A DNA stretch of 64,000 bases from Ancrocorticia sp047501485 (GTDB lineage Bacteria > Actinomycetota > Actinomycetes > Actinomycetales > Actinomycetaceae), in NCBI GenBank assembly GCA_047501485.1, contig JAZDRN010000001.1, positions 186,001 through 250,000 of the forward strand, in the 5' to 3' direction. Positions within the stretch are counted from its first letter, which is position 1, and every line of letters starts with the position of its first letter. Shown piece after piece: positions 50,813 to 59,893 of the stretch. A program made the translations under genes and the position numbers. Below the pieces are notes generated by a model. The model saw only the letters and a list, made by a program, of their open reading frames with translations, did not search any database and had not been told where the DNA came from.

Positions 50813-51337
50813 GTGAACGATGAGAATCACGGGTCCGGTGTCACCCTCCGTAGGGCGCTCGGACTGGTCGAGTATCCTCGACTCGTGGAGGTCTGGCGCA
50901 GTGCTGTGGACGCCACGCATGGCTTCCTCGCCAAGGAACACCGTGACGCGATCGAGTCGCAGCTCGCTTCGGACTACCTGCCGCAGGTCGATCTGTACGT
51001 CGCGGAGCTTGGCGGCGTCCCGATCGGTTTTGCTGGAGTCTCACACGAGAAGCTGGAGATGCTGTTCGTCGATGCTCTCCAGCGCGGTCAGGGCATCGGG
51101 AGTTTATTGTTGTCGTTTGTCGTTGCAGAGGGCCGCGTGACAGCGGTGGATGTCAACGAGCAGAATACGCAGGCCATCGGATTCTATCGTCGCCGTGGTT
51201 TCGCGGTTGTCGGCAGGAGCGCTTTGGACGATCAGGGACGCCCATATCCGCTGCTTCACATGGAGCGTGGGAGCGACATAGCGACCGGAGATGCGATGGA
51301 GTTCTGTAGCAGACTAACCTCTGGAGGGGAAAAATGA
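50813..51337 (+). CDS. GNAT family N-acetyltransferase
   Basis: A 174-residue GCN5-related acetyltransferase. The acetyl-CoA pyrophosphate loop is VDALQRGQGIGSLLLSFV (about residues 83-100), and the C-terminal TAVDVNEQNTQAIGFYRRRGF is the usual motif B. It resembles small-molecule acetyltransferases such as YjaB. The GTG start is uncertain. It overlaps a second GNAT gene by 4 nt and lies directly beside IS and Tn remnants, so the pair may have been acquired together. The substrate is unknown. Confidence 0.82.
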   Translation: MNDENHGSGVTLRRALGLVEYPRLVEVWRSAVDATHGFLAKEHRDAIESQLASDYLPQVDLYVAELGGVPIGFAGVSHEKLEMLFVDALQRGQGIGSLLLSFVVAEGRVTAVDVNEQNTQAIGFYRRRGFAVVGRSALDDQGRPYPLLHMERGSDIATGDAMEFCSRLTSGGEK

Positions 51338-51966
51338 CTACCTCGACCGCGCCTTCAATCAGATCGGCGAATCGGGACGAGACAGCAGTTATGGCGCGAG
51401 TCCTCGCCGATGCGTTCGCCCAGTACCCCTGGACCAGGTGGGCGATCCCGGCAGAGGACTATTCTCGACGGTTGACTGAATTGCAGGATCTCTATCTTCG
51501 ATACGCGCTCGACGAGGGCGTAGTCCTTGTGGACAAGCAGCTCGGCGGGGTCATCGCACTCTTGCCGCCGACGGCCGCTCGTCCCTCGAAGGAGCTTCAA
51601 GAGCGAGTTGCAGAACTCCACGGCGCGCGCTTCGCAGCCGTCGCCTCGACGATCCTTCCAGCTGCGCCGGAGGGGTACTGGAGCTTGGAGACGCTTGGAG
51701 TTCGTCCCGAGCGTCAACGGGCAGGCCTTGGCCAGGCGCTCATTCGCGCGGGACTCGGCGTCGTAGCGGCATCCGCTCAGCACGGCGTTGCGTTGGAGAC
51801 CTCGGACCAGAGTAACGTTCGTCTCTACGAACGCACGGGGTTCTCTGTGAGTGCCACCACGAGCGTCGAGGATAGCCTGGTGGTGTATTCGATGGTGCGT
51901 CGCGGCTCTGACCCCAAAAGACCCATGTCCGCTGAGGATGCCGTGGAGTTCAGTGCTTCGGCTTGA
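51334..51966 (+). CDS. GNAT family N-acetyltransferase
   Basis: A 210-residue GNAT protein. N-terminal part RSANRDETAVMARVLADAF, then the CoA motif LETLGVRPERQRAGLGQALI (about residues 115-135) and LETSDQSNVRLYERTGFSV. It resembles actinobacterial acetyltransferases annotated near toxin or antibiotic-resistance genes, but the substrate is not identifiable. It is translationally coupled to the preceding GNAT (ATGA overlap); the last ten residues of both proteins share a D-A-x-E-F motif. Confidence 0.82.
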   Translation: MTTSTAPSIRSANRDETAVMARVLADAFAQYPWTRWAIPAEDYSRRLTELQDLYLRYALDEGVVLVDKQLGGVIALLPPTAARPSKELQERVAELHGARFAAVASTILPAAPEGYWSLETLGVRPERQRAGLGQALIRAGLGVVAASAQHGVALETSDQSNVRLYERTGFSVSATTSVEDSLVVYSMVRRGSDPKRPMSAEDAVEFSASA

Positions 51967-52081
51967 CCGCGCCGGTGACATGACCGGTCGTCACTTTCAA
52001 CGTAGCGAACAGCGCCGTCGTGGCCAGCAGCACGATCTTCGCCCGTCGCGCCAGGATCGCGGTCGACCGCGTCCACGGCAT
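51950..52081 (-). CDS. Possible small membrane protein or fragment
   Basis: Forty-three residues from an internal ATG: a basic start (MPWTRSTAILARRAK), a hydrophobic stretch IVLLATTALFATLKV and a TGHVTGAVKPKH end. It reads like a real C terminus with one membrane span, but the frame overlaps the end of the GNAT gene and has no clear ribosome site. It may be the 3' remnant of a longer gene. Confidence 0.25.
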   Translation of the reverse strand: MPWTRSTAILARRAKIVLLATTALFATLKVTTGHVTGAVKPKH

Positions 52082-52649
52082 CAGCTCAGCTCCATCGGCC
52101 TCACAAAGGGCAACGCCGCAGCAGGAGAATTCACCACAACCGACTCTCCCACCACTCTCCCAAATCGTTTGGGAACCAACAACACGCGACACCAGATCAA
52201 CGGTTCACCACCTTATATACGATGTGGCTACTTGACGTAAGGTGGCTCTTATCCGTTGGAATTTCATCGCATCGCAGCTGTGACGGCCAAAGCAACAATG
52301 ATTCGTGCAGCAACACGGCCTGGTGAATGTTTCCAAAACATTCGGTGAGCCCAACGGCTGAACTTGGAGGGGCGGGGCACGGTGTCCGCTCTCAGTGCTT
52401 GCTAACCCCATACGTCTCTTTGCGTATGTGAACAGCTGTCTTGCCGCCGTTTGTCACCGAAGTGATCTCCTGCCGAGCTGCGGCCACGTCTATGGCACTC
52501 TGCTCCTTGACATGGCCCGCCGATCGTCTCCAGCAATACAATGAAGGACCTCCACATCCGCGATGAATGGAATCGCCGGAGATACTTGGTCTCGGACGCG
52601 GACAAAATGCTCGAGTCGGTGGAATTACGAAGTATTTAACGAGGTGCAC
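52082..52649. other. Non-coding or decayed stretch
   Basis: About 570 bp, lower in GC than the flanks. Several short overlapping frames exist but none has a recognisable motif, a good ribosome site or balanced codon use. I see no supported gene. Confidence 0.4.
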
Positions 52650-52883
52650 ATGGAGCGATTTGATCGAGGGGGAAGAAGACGGGGAATTTCTGCGAGGATT
52701 TGGCGTGGCTTCACACGAAAATTGAAGCGTGGCATCGTTTTGGGCGGCAGTGCAGGCGTTGCGGGGCACGTGTTTGGTCCGACTCAGGCAGCTCAAGGGG
52801 AAAATGATATTGGTGACTTTGTGACAACCTCGGAGTTTGAACCAAATGATGACCGTCATATAGATTTTCCACCGAACGTTTGA
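52650..52883 (+). CDS. Small possibly exported protein, perhaps truncated
   Basis: A 77-residue protein. The N-terminal half is basic with a twin-Arg-rich start (MERFDRGGRRRGISARIW), then a signal-like hydrophobic segment KRGIVLGGSAGVAGHVFG and a candidate cleavage at TQAAQG. The remainder is acidic (DFVTTSEFEPNDDRHIDF). AACGAGG precedes the ATG at good spacing. It may be the secreted N terminus of a larger protein cut by later rearrangement, because IS630 debris follows. The family is not recognised. Confidence 0.4.
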   Translation: MERFDRGGRRRGISARIWRGFTRKLKRGIVLGGSAGVAGHVFGPTQAAQGENDIGDFVTTSEFEPNDDRHIDFPPNV

Positions 52884-53049
52884 GGCAGACACCCATCGGT
52901 TGGCAGACCAGCTTGTGTCTCGCGTAAGTACTCAGCACAGCAGATTCGATGTGTTGCAGCACCGTTGTGGAATTGGAGTATGCCGCGCACTGGACGCCCG
53001 AATGCTCCGTTGGGGCTCGCCGATGATCCTCAGCAAGGTCGGCGGGCTA

Positions 53050-53425
53050 GGTTCACCGCGGAACAGGTCCATGACATCGTGGACCTGCCTCGACCCGCCG
53101 GAGAGGGCAGTCGTGTTCAGTGTCGATGAGAATAGCCAGGTGCAGGTGTAGTCTCGCTCGCAGCCAGCGTTCCCGATGATGCTGGGGATGCCCAAGAAAC
53201 GAACTCACGACTACTTCCAACACGGTACCACGGGCCTGTTCGCTGCGATGAAAGTGCAGGACGCGGGCGATGGAGTTCAAGGAGTTCCTGACCAAGATCG
53301 ACCAAACCGTGTCCGATGCTCTGGTCGTGTACGTGATCTGCGACAACCTACGTCACCGCCAACCACCCCACAGTGACTACCTGGCTCGACAACCACCCGC
53401 GGTTCCACATGCACGTCCCATCGAA
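53050..53425 (+). pseudogene. IS630-family transposase remnant
   Basis: Pieces of an IS630 transposase in shifting frames: AEQVHDIVDL, then LDPPERAVVFSVDENSQVQV (first DDE Asp), a stop, then SRSQPAFPMMLGMPKKRTHD and YFQHGTTGLFAAMKVQDAG, then MEFKEFLTKIDQTVSDALVV ending in YVICDN (second Asp), and TVTTWLDNHPRFHMHV. At least one stop and two frameshifts separate them. The C-terminal Glu region is missing or scrambled in the following 200 bp. Non-functional. Confidence 0.8.
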
Positions 53426-53646
53426 TCCAGGATGCAGTCTGCGCGACACCCAACACCAAACACCAAGGACTCGTCCATACTGGCGTCGCGCTGGTCGACT
53501 CGTGGACGGGCAAGGAGCGGCCATCATCACTGTGATGGCCCTATCCATCGAGACACGGTTGAATTTTGGTTCAGCGCCCAATGTCCTACGAGTCCGTTGG
53601 GTGGTTCTAGGCCAGATCAGGCTGTCTCCAATCCTGCAGCGGTATC

Positions 53647-54576
53647 TTACTGGTCGAGGTAGCTCACGTGTGTCAGCTGCTCGGAAACATCCCAGAGCTT
53701 CTTTCCCACCCCGGGGTTGCGAGCTTCGCTAGTCGCCTGGACCTCGGTCACCTTTCCTCGCTGCTCGTTCTTGCCATCAGGTCCGAAGAACTGGCCTCCG
53801 CGAACACCTTCTGCGGTGGCTGCATACAGTTGAGGCAGGGCGCCCTGCTCGGTCGGCTGGGTGTTCATGGCAGCGTAGGCCGAGGCGATGGCCTTCCCGA
53901 CCGCGCCGCGATGCTCCCAGGCGCGCGGCGTCAGGTTCGACCGGGACACTCCGGGGTGGGCGAGCACGCTGATGATCGGTGAACCTGTGGCTCGGAGGCG
54001 GCGGCCCAGTTCGATGCCGAACACCGTGTTGGCGAGCTTTGAAGCGCCGTATGCAGTGGAGGCGTCCCACGTCTTCTCGAACATGAGATCGTCGAAGTCC
54101 AGATGGGCGCCCTTGTGGGAAAGCGAGCTGAGCGACACCACTCGGGGTGACTTTCCACGCTCCAGGAGTGGAAGCAGTCGGCCAGTGAGTGCGAAGTGGC
54201 CAAGGTGGTTGGTGCCGAAGTGAAGCTCGAAGCCATCGGTGGTCGCCTGTCGATCTCCGAGGATGACGAGGCCTGCGTTGTTGATGAGCAGGTCGATCCG
54301 GTCGAGTTCGTTCGCCGCGTGTTCGGCGAACGTGCGGACCGAGTCGAGCGACGCAAGGTCCAGTTGTCTGACCGAGACCTTCGCGTCCGGTGCCTCGGCC
54401 TGGATCGTCGCTGCTGCCGTCTCACCTGCTGTGGTGTTCCGTACGGCAAGGACGACGTCGGCCCCGTGGCGCGCCAGCTCGGTTGCCGTGACGAGGCCGA
54501 GGCCCGAGTTCGCGCCCGTGATGATGGCGGTTCGTCCGGCCTGATTGGGGATGTCTGATGATGTCCATGAATTCAT
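53647..54576 (-). CDS. Short-chain dehydrogenase/reductase
   Basis: A 309-residue SDR of the retinol-dehydrogenase-like, oxidoreductase type. Motifs are AIITGANSGLGLVTATELA (cofactor), LDLASLDSVRTF, LLINNAGLVI, the active-site Ser in RVVSLSSLSHKGAH and TAYGASKLANTVFGIELGRR (YxxxK). Actinobacterial relatives of this size are often encoded divergently from an XRE/MmyB-type regulator, as here, which suggests that the regulator controls it. The substrate is unknown. Confidence 0.9.
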   Translation of the reverse strand: MNSWTSSDIPNQAGRTAIITGANSGLGLVTATELARHGADVVLAVRNTTAGETAAATIQAEAPDAKVSVRQLDLASLDSVRTFAEHAANELDRIDLLINNAGLVILGDRQATTDGFELHFGTNHLGHFALTGRLLPLLERGKSPRVVSLSSLSHKGAHLDFDDLMFEKTWDASTAYGASKLANTVFGIELGRRLRATGSPIISVLAHPGVSRSNLTPRAWEHRGAVGKAIASAYAAMNTQPTEQGALPQLYAATAEGVRGGQFFGPDGKNEQRGKVTEVQATSEARNPGVGKKLWDVSEQLTHVSYLDQ

Positions 54577-54677
54577 GGACCCCACGTTAGTAGGCGGTTG
54601 CCCCGTCTCCGGCGTCCTCGGCATCCTCGGTCTGGCGGACCCACCCTCTTCGCCTCGCCTGGCTGGATAATGATCAT

Positions 54678-55544
54678 ATGAGCACTTCATCGGCGGCCGC
54701 GCGAGAACTCGGAGCCTTCCTTCGATCCCGTCGGGAGCGAACCCGCCCGGAAGATCTTGGGCTGGAGCCGGGACCGCGCCGCAGAGTGGAAGGTCTGCGA
54801 CGCGAGGAGGTCGCTGTCCTTGCAGGGCTGAGCACTGACTACTACCAGCGTCTGGAACAGGGCAGGGGAGCAAGGCCCTCGGATGCCCTGCTCGACTCGA
54901 TTTGCGACGCACTGCGTCTGGATGCGGCAGAGCAGCGCCACTTGATGACCCTGGCCCGCGCGGTACGCCAGCCGGAAACGCCGAAACGCCGTAAGCAGGA
55001 TCGTGTTCCGGAGAACGCGAAGCGAATGCTCGAGGCGATGGGGCTGCCGGCGTTCGTGCTCAGCCGTCACCTCGATCTGCTCGCCTGGAACGATTCCGCC
55101 GCAGCTCTGCTTGGCGACCCGCTGGATCTGCCCCGAAACCGGCGCAACATGCTGCATGTCCTCTTCCACGACGACGATTCGAGACTCCGTTGCAAGGGAT
55201 GGGAGGCGATGGCCCTGGACTACATCGGTCTGTTCCGCGCTGCGATCGGGCACGATCCCGAAGATCCGAGGGCCGTGAAGATCGTTGGAGAGCTGAGTCT
55301 GCGTAGCAGCGAGTTCCGACGTCTTTGGGCTCGCAACGAAGTGCGCGACAACGTCCACGGCTCCAAGACCATCCGTCACCCTCGGATCGGGGACATCGAT
55401 GTCGAGTAGGATGCATATCCGTTGCGCGGCATGCCCGGACCGATGATGATCGTCTTCGTGCCGCAGCCCGGCCACGAAGACCGGCTCAGCCTGCTCAGCA
55501 CGATCATGGCCAGTCCGGGCCGAGAGATCATGCATAGCCCCTGA
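54678..55544 (+). pseudogene. MmyB-like XRE regulator with in-frame amber codon
   Basis: A helix-turn-helix regulator with the MmyB-like ligand-binding domain. The HTH is RREEVAVLAGLSTDYYQRLEQG (residues about 42-62), preceded by the family ELGAFLRSRRERTRPEDLGL, and the sensor domain runs from about 110. The frame is interrupted by TAG at 55407-55409 after HPRIGDIDVE, where the family has Trp (TGG). Translation beyond the stop continues perfectly as DAYPLRGMPGPMMIVFVPQP, then GHEDRLSLLSTI, to a TGA at 55542-55544. A one-base change thus removes the last 45 residues. The shortened 243-residue protein may retain DNA binding. Confidence 0.85.
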
Positions 55545-56447
55545 CATGCGTCGTCGTCGACCCTACGGCGCAAGGTCACGGTCACGTTGTGGCTCGGAGG
55601 TTTGTGTGGGGCGGCTGTCGTATCCAAAACTTGGTCGGCTACGGATCTCGGTGGAGTTCGGGTTGAACAGCCAACGTTATTGACGTGGCCCGCTATTTGT
55701 TGGTTGCGTGATCGGATCGTGCGGTAGCAAGGACACCGAACGGTCTGTGGCGTCGCGAGCGTGTGCTCTCAATCGATCCCAGGATCCAGCGGATGGCGCT
55801 GCGCAAGGTGGGGATCGTGATCGCCTTGGCCGACCAGGTCGCCGCAATTACGCCGCTGCACGTGGCATGACCTGTCCGGCACGGATTTTGGTCGTTGGAA
55901 GCTCGGGCTCGGGCAAGATGCAACGCTGCCGTGGTCTTATGTTTGAGATGCAGGAGGGATACTACGAAACGCTCGACGGCGAGCGGTATGACATCGAGTG
56001 GGTCCCCTCCGATCAGGCAGCCATCGAGCGGGAACGGCTTGGCATACAACTGAGCGACTTTTGGGGTGCGTGTAGCACGGGTGCGGGTGTTACATGCACA
56101 AGCACGTTGTGGGCGCACAAGACTAGTTGAAACAGACGGGCTAGAAAGCTTCTTCACCTACTCTAAAGACTCTAACGTTTGAGCTTTGGAGTCTTTAGAG
56201 TAGCCTTCTTGGTTCAGCGGCTTCAGCCGAACAGATCCACTCTAACTAGAACATTTTTTAGAGTATGTAATAGTGGTCGAAGAGCGACTGCCACGCGCCG
56301 GACATGGTCGCCGGTTCAGATTGGGATGTGGACTTGTGAGATGACCCGGTTTCGTGATTCGACGCCGTCGCTGGCACAATCGCCGCACCCTCCAATCCGC
56401 CCCGTCAAACCATTGCTTCCACTGCCCGGCGAAGACCATAATGCTTT
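55545..56447. other. Decayed stretch with a gene fragment and a strong inverted repeat
   Basis: No intact gene is supported in about 900 bp. Around 55865-56060 the plus strand reads ARILVVGSSGSGK, a P-loop-like piece, followed by GLMFEMQEGYYETLDGERYD and then IEWVPSDQAAIERERLG, which look like real but incomplete protein. At 56158-56172 and 56189-56203 is a perfect 15-bp inverted repeat (CTACTCTAAAGACTC) with a 16-nt loop, and a third related half-site (ACTCTAACTAG ... TTTAGAGTA) follows at about 56238-56265. Confidence 0.45.
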
Positions 56448-57011
56448 ATGGGCACTCTCTGTTACACCGCGACCGTTTCGCTCGATGGCTACGCTGCTGA
56501 CGCGACCGGCGATTTTCAGTGGTCGGCGCCGGGCGACGAGGTGTTCGATTTCCACGTGGAACGCATGGGTGCAGTATCGACCGAGATATTGGGGCGCAAC
56601 ACCTATCTGTTGATGAAATACTGGGAAGCCGAGCCCGAGGGTGAGTCCTGGAGTGCGGCGGAACACGAGTTCGCGCGGCGCTGGCAGAGCCTAGAGCGCG
56701 TGGTGGCGTCGTCGTCCCTGTCGCCCGCCGATCTTTCTCCCGAAAGGACCCGGCTGGTGCCGGAACTCGGGTTGGCCGAACTCCGGCAGATCGTGGAGGA
56801 GGCGCCGGGGGAGGTTGAAATTTTCGGGCCGACGACGGCGAGCCCCGCCATCCGAGCCGGAATGGTGACGGAGTTTCGTTTCTTCGTCGTTCCCAAGATT
56901 GTGGGCGGTGGCTTGAGTGCTTTGCCCGGCGATACGCGCCTTGACTTGAACCTCGTCGAGCATCGCGTCTTCAGTGACGGTGCTGTCTATCTGCATTACC
57001 GGCCGCGCTGA
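56448..57011 (+). CDS. Dihydrofolate reductase family (RibD C-terminal-like) protein
   Basis: A 187-residue protein of the dihydrofolate reductase/RibD-C fold. It begins TLCYTATVSLDGYAADATGDFQW, typical of this group, then GRNTYLLMKYWE (the GRxTY motif, about residue 49), a glycine-rich EVEIFGPTTASPAIRAGMV segment and FRFFVVPKIVGGGLSAL. Actual DHFR activity is not implied; many members are uncharacterised NADPH-dependent reductases. It stands alone. The ATG has no strong ribosome site. Confidence 0.88.
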   Translation: MGTLCYTATVSLDGYAADATGDFQWSAPGDEVFDFHVERMGAVSTEILGRNTYLLMKYWEAEPEGESWSAAEHEFARRWQSLERVVASSSLSPADLSPERTRLVPELGLAELRQIVEEAPGEVEIFGPTTASPAIRAGMVTEFRFFVVPKIVGGGLSALPGDTRLDLNLVEHRVFSDGAVYLHYRPR

Positions 57012-57071
57012 CCTTGGCCGCGCTGACCTTGCGGAGCGTGAGACGACCCCATCTGAAATCACCGGCGCCGC

Positions 57072-57512
57072 TCACTCGGACTCCGGCCTGCGCCGGTCCC
57101 GCTTGATGCTGGATCTATGCTTCTTGGATTCGAGCCGACGGCGTTGTGAGGCTCGCGTTGGCTTCGTGGCACGGCGGGGGACTGGTGGAGTGATTGCTTC
57201 TCGCATGATCTCCGCCATGCGTTCCCGTGCTGCGGACCGGTTGCGGTGCTGTGAGCGTTGTTCGGAGGAGGTGACTGTGAGGACGCCGCCGGACAGGCGA
57301 GCAGACAGCCGCTCAAGTGCGCGGGCTCGTTGGACCTCGTTCAGCGCCGTCGTCGCCGAAACGTCAAGGCTCAGCTGGACGCGCGAATCGGAAGTGTTCA
57401 CTCCCTGGCCGCCGGGGCCAGAGGAATGCGAGAACCGCTCGGTCAGCTCCGAGGCGGGAATCCTCATCCCGTGCGGAGCTCCGGGGCCCGGCGGTACCAG
57501 CAAATCGTCCAT
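57072..57512 (-). CDS. arfB: Alternative ribosome-rescue factor ArfB
   Basis: A 146-residue class I release-factor-like hydrolase. The catalytic GGQ is in RFSHSSGPGGQGVNTSDSRV (about residue 36), and the C-terminal tail is strongly basic (RATKPTRASQRRRLESKKHRSSIKRDRRR), the feature that inserts into the empty mRNA channel. It releases peptides from ribosomes stalled without a stop codon. The ATG at MDDLLVPPGPGAPHG matches actinobacterial homologues; an upstream in-frame start lacks support. Confidence 0.92.
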   Translation of the reverse strand: MDDLLVPPGPGAPHGMRIPASELTERFSHSSGPGGQGVNTSDSRVQLSLDVSATTALNEVQRARALERLSARLSGGVLTVTSSEQRSQHRNRSAARERMAEIMREAITPPVPRRATKPTRASQRRRLESKKHRSSIKRDRRRPESE

Positions 57513-57652
57513 GGCATCAGTTTGCCTCAAGAGTGGCTGTGAAAGCATATAGGATATTGCGATTGGGTAGGCTCGTGGCTCGCACCGGACGTTTATGGGA
57601 AACAACGGAGTCTTTTCAGCTATTGGGGCTATGAATTCCGGTGATTAAAAAT

Positions 57653-57907
57653 CTAGATATTTGCTCGTTTCAAAACATCCGAAACGCTGACATCAAGGGC
57701 GTTGGCGATTCCTGCCAGTGTGGACAGACGTGGGTTGGAAGGATGGTCAATATCTTTGCGTCCGGAGCCTCGCCCAGCTTCGATGAGTTGAACTTGATTC
57801 TTGGTGATACCTGCGGCGTACGCCAGATGCTCTTGTGTGAGCCCCCGGTCCTGCCGAAGCTTGCGTAACACTATTCCAAGATCTTTGGCTTGTCTCTCCT
57901 CCCACAC
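57653..57907 (-). CDS. XRE family helix-turn-helix protein
   Basis: An 84-residue Cro/C1-type DNA-binding protein. It consists almost entirely of the HTH: LGIVLRKLRQDRGLTQEHLA, YAAGITKNQVQLIEAGRGSG, then NPRLSTLAGIANALDVSVSDVL. There is no sensor domain. It lies divergent from the interrupted lipoprotein gene, across about 115 bp of AT-rich sequence, and could regulate it. Small stand-alone XRE proteins are also common in mobile elements. Confidence 0.85.
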   Translation of the reverse strand: MWEERQAKDLGIVLRKLRQDRGLTQEHLAYAAGITKNQVQLIEAGRGSGRKDIDHPSNPRLSTLAGIANALDVSVSDVLKRANI

Positions 57908-58022
57908 CTATTCATCGTGAATACTGGTCCCAGAAAAGTACACCCTATATAACAGTCCCGGTATAATATGATTATGGTTGTAAGCAACGACCGTGATAGG
58001 TATTCCGAGCGAAGGGTTAACC

Positions 58023-58295
58023 ATGATGCGATCAGTGACAGGCAAATTTCTCCCTCTAGGGGCTCTCCTTTTTGTTGGCGCACTATCGCTATCAGGATGC
58101 TCAAGTCTTACCGGTGCGTCCGAGCTGACGGGAAATCGATCAGATGGAGCGGGAAGTAGTGCTACGAGTGCCAGCGCACCGTCCGAATCTGAGAAGTGTC
58201 CTGATCTGGCCGACTCGATTGCGGCTGATAGACATAAGAGCATTGTTCCCAATTTGGTAGGACAGAACCTCAATAATGTTGGTTACTGGAGTCTG
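58023..58295 (+). pseudogene. 5' part of a PASTA-like lipoprotein gene split by IS256
   Basis: Codons for a lipoprotein signal peptide (MMRSVTGKFLPLGALLFVGA, lipobox LSLSGC) followed by a Ser/Ala-rich linker and SIVPNLVGQNLNNVGYWSL, which resembles the start of a PASTA domain. The gene is cut after GYWSL by the IS256-family element; the 9-bp target duplication TGGAGTCTG (58287-58295) forms its last codons. The intact gene can be rebuilt by joining to 59894-60136. An out-of-frame run into the IS now ends the protein 14 residues later. Confidence 0.88.
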
Positions 58296-59884
58296 AGTAA
58301 TTGTCAAGACCTGTGGATCGGCGTGTCACGCGACGTGTTGTTGACCTCCTGATTCTTCGGGTCGTTCGACGAGCTTGCCCTTCTCGAAGGTGGCGCCGGC
58401 ACGGACCAGGGCGACGAGGTGGGGTGCGTTCACCGCGCGCCAGCGTCGTTGCGCTGACTCGATGAGCTTGAACGCCATCGCGATGCCCGCCGCACGCGAG
58501 CCGGGTCCCTTGGTGACGCGCTGCCGGAGCCGGACGGTGGCGAAGGTGGACTCGATCGGGTTGGTCGTGCGCAGGTGGATCCAGTGCTCGGCCGGGAAGT
58601 CGTAGAACGCGAGCAGGACGTCGAGGTCATCGGTGACCTTCGCGGTCGCCTTGGGCCACTTCGCGCCGTAGGCGGTGCTGAACGCCTTCGCCGCGGCCAG
58701 GGCGTGCTCGCGGTCCTGCGCGTTGTAGATCTCGGCGAGGGCGGCCTTGGCGTCCTTGTGCACCGACTTGGGCAGAGCGGCGAGCACGTTGCCGATCTTG
58801 TGCCACCAGCAGCGCTGCTCGGCGGTGGCGGGAAAGACGTCGCGCAGCGCGCGCCAGAACCCCAGGGCGCCGTCGCCGACCGCGAGGACGGGGGCGCGCA
58901 TGCCGCGGCGCTTGCACGAGCGCAGCAGGTCAGCCCAGGACTCGGTGGACTCGCGGTGCCCGTCCTCGAGCGCGACGAGCTCCTTGGTGCCATCGGCGCG
59001 GACCCCGACCATGACCAGCAGGCAGACCTTGTCCTGGTTGAGGCGGACCTTGAGGTGGATCCCGTCGACCCACACGTAGACGTAGTCGGTCTCGGCCAGC
59101 GACCGCTGGCTGAACGTCTTGGCCTCGTCCTGCCACTGCTCGGTGAGCCGGGTGATCGTCTTGGCCGACAGCCCGGCGGCCGAGCCGAGGAACTGCTCCA
59201 GGGCCGGAGCGAAGTCCGAGCTCGACAGGCCGTGCAGGTACAGCAGCGGCAGCACCTCGGCCAGCTGCGGGCTCTTGCGCGCCCACGCAGGCAGGATCGC
59301 CGAGGTGAACCGCTTGCGCTGCCCGCTGGCCTCATCGATCCGGCGGTCGTTGACCCGGGGCTGGCGCACCGGCACCGCACCCGCGGCGGTGCTCACCTCC
59401 CGCGGCTGGTGGTAGCCGTTGCGGACCACCAGCCGGTGTCCGTGCTCGTCGACCTCCTCGGCGTGGGCCGCGATGTAAGCCGCGACCTCGGCCTGCAGCG
59501 CCGCCGCGAGCATCTGCCTCGCGCCATCACGGACGATCTGGTCGAGCAGCGACCCACCACCCGTGGCCGCGTCGACGTTGGACTCGATGTCCTCCTGGAC
59601 TACCTTGAGCATGGGCGTACCTTCCCGAGCCGGCGCGCCAACGCCGACCCTGATCAGAACTTGTATGGGCTTCAGATCTTGCTCGGGAGGTACGCCACAT
59701 TCACGTCACCCCGCCGAGGGCCATCCACAGGTTCTGATCATTGCTCCTCNNNNNNACCTTCCCGAGCCGGCGCGCCAACGCCGACCCTGATCAGAACTTG
59801 TATGGGCTTCAGATCTTGCTCGGGAGGTACGCCACATTCACGTCACCCCGCCGAGGGCCATCCACAGGTTCTGATCATTGCTCC
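58296..59884. mobile_element. IS256-family insertion sequence
   Basis: Element with imperfect terminal inverted repeats of about 23 bp (left AGTAATTGTCAAGACCTGTG, right complement AGCAATGATCAGAACCTGTG), one transposase gene and a 9-bp direct duplication TGGAGTCTG on both sides (58287-58295 and 59885-59893). It is much richer in GC than the AT-rich lipoprotein gene it interrupts. Its right end carries an assembly gap of 6 N and a duplicated 131-bp segment, so the exact length (about 1.45 kb without the duplication) is uncertain. Confidence 0.9.
58326..59612 (-). CDS. IS256-family transposase
   Basis: A 428-residue mutator-type DDE transposase. It shows the N-terminal RNGYHQPREVSTAAGAVPVRQPRV, the first Asp in VYVWVDGIHLKVRL, the second in VLAVGDGALGFWRAL, the CWWHK(I)GNVLA signature and the Glu in TTNPIESTFATVRLRQRVTKGPGS. 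All are intact, so the element could be active. The gene runs opposite to the interrupted lipoprotein. Confidence 0.95.
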   Translation of the reverse strand: MLKVVQEDIESNVDAATGGGSLLDQIVRDGARQMLAAALQAEVAAYIAAHAEEVDEHGHRLVVRNGYHQPREVSTAAGAVPVRQPRVNDRRIDEASGQRKRFTSAILPAWARKSPQLAEVLPLLYLHGLSSSDFAPALEQFLGSAAGLSAKTITRLTEQWQDEAKTFSQRSLAETDYVYVWVDGIHLKVRLNQDKVCLLVMVGVRADGTKELVALEDGHRESTESWADLLRSCKRRGMRAPVLAVGDGALGFWRALRDVFPATAEQRCWWHKIGNVLAALPKSVHKDAKAALAEIYNAQDREHALAAAKAFSTAYGAKWPKATAKVTDDLDVLLAFYDFPAEHWIHLRTTNPIESTFATVRLRQRVTKGPGSRAAGIAMAFKLIESAQRRWRAVNAPHLVALVRAGATFEKGKLVERPEESGGQQHVA

Positions 59885-59885
59885 T
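59619..59885. other. Assembly gap (6 N) with duplicated 131-bp flank
   Basis: Six undetermined bases at 59750-59755 separate two copies of the same 131-bp sequence (59619-59749 and 59756-59885), which include the right terminal repeat of the IS256 element. This is most simply a contig join in which both contigs end in the IS terminus, not a biological duplication. Confidence 0.85.
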
Positions 59886-59893
59886 GGAGTCTG

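Noticed and set aside
50813..51966. Aminoglycoside acetyltransferase resistance cassette
   Set aside because: Both proteins are generic GNATs without the motifs of AAC enzymes; resistance cannot be claimed.
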